Source: an uncultured bacterium (GTDB taxonomy: Bacteria > Pseudomonadota > Gammaproteobacteria > Burkholderiales > Burkholderiaceae_F). Taken from it: DNA of 6,156 nt. Position 1 is the stretch's first letter. Each line of letters opens with the position of its first letter. Below the pieces are notes generated by a model. It was not told the DNA's origin, did no database searches, and saw only the letters and a program-made list of their open reading frames with translations. The position numbers were made by a program, and so were the translations under genes. Location: positions 1 through 6,156 of the forward strand of contig CAJMRV010000101.1 in NCBI GenBank assembly GCA_905215795.1. The letters run 5' to 3'. Shown piece after piece: positions 6,145-6,156 of this stretch.

Positions 6145-6156
6145 GAAAGATTCAAT
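6103..6156 (-). CDS. Fragment of a SusC/RagA-family TonB-dependent outer-membrane receptor (Bacteroidetes-type), running off the window
   Basis: On the minus strand, 6156 to 6103 reads IESFSVLKDASASAMYGV without interruption. This matches the plug-domain signature of SusC/RagA receptors, whose usual form is close to IE-S-(I/V)-x-VLKDASA-x-A-(I/M)YG-(S/A/V)-R-(G/A)-ANGV. These are Bacteroidetes outer-membrane channels that import glycans or peptides with a SusD-type lipoprotein. Both ends are missing: the 5' part lies beyond the window edge and the expected R-G-ANGV continuation is absent, replaced by Nudix-gene DNA. The base composition (21 G/C of 54, counted by hand) and codons such as TCT, TTG, AAA, GAT and TAT are unlike the rest of the window. 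The fragment is short, but the motif is so specific that chance is very unlikely. The most likely explanation is a chimeric contig end. Confidence 0.8.

Noticed and set aside
6103..6156. Natural horizontal transfer of a SusC gene into this genome
   Set aside because: No insertion sequence, integrase, attachment site or target duplication is visible at the junction, the SusC gene is cut within its most conserved region, and the switch lies at the edge of the sequence, all favouring a chimeric contig end. It is kept as an alternative in the findings.

Overview
The window is a strongly G+C-rich bacterial segment with four complete or nearly complete genes and one 5'-truncated gene, all on the + strand. 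The order is [RpfE-like fragment] - recJ - prfB - lysS - Nudix hydrolase. The recJ-prfB-lysS block with an RpfE-type gene beside recJ is typical of Betaproteobacteria and is also seen in Xanthomonas. The proteins resemble proteobacterial homologues closely, so I infer a G+C-rich betaproteobacterium of the order Burkholderiales. A gut Sutterellaceae member would fit the junction described below, but the genus is a guess.

Layout. Positions 3-587 hold the C-terminal part of a protein whose start lies outside the window, probably RpfE-like. A short gap with a G+C-rich hairpin precedes recJ (677-2380), the 5'-to-3' single-strand DNA exonuclease. The recJ-prfB gap (2381-2526) has a weak terminator candidate, a promoter with a perfect TATAAT and a leader of about 80 nt. 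prfB (2527-3649) encodes release factor 2 and is split by the classic autoregulatory +1 frameshift at an in-frame TGA (2608-2610). A gap with nested palindromes leads to lysS (3753-5273), class II lysyl-tRNA synthetase. lysS overlaps by 8 nt a Nudix hydrolase (5266 onward) that resembles the Tnr3/YJR142W group.

Functional picture: prfB and lysS supply translation (termination and tRNA charging), recJ supplies DNA repair, and the Nudix enzyme is probably a metabolite-repair enzyme translationally coupled to lysS. Apart from the frameshift and leader, this is ordinary conserved housekeeping DNA.

The real surprise is at the extreme 3' end. At about position 6102 the composition drops abruptly, from 41 G/C in the 52 bases 6051-6102 to 21 G/C in the 54 bases 6103-6156. 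Read on the minus strand, those last 54 bases encode an uninterrupted SusC/RagA TonB-dependent receptor signature, IESFSVLKDASASAMYGV, a hallmark of Bacteroidetes. The window therefore joins betaproteobacterial DNA to Bacteroidetes DNA. A chimeric contig end is the likeliest explanation, and the last residues of the Nudix reading frame are then not native. I found no tRNA, rRNA, CRISPR array or insertion sequence.
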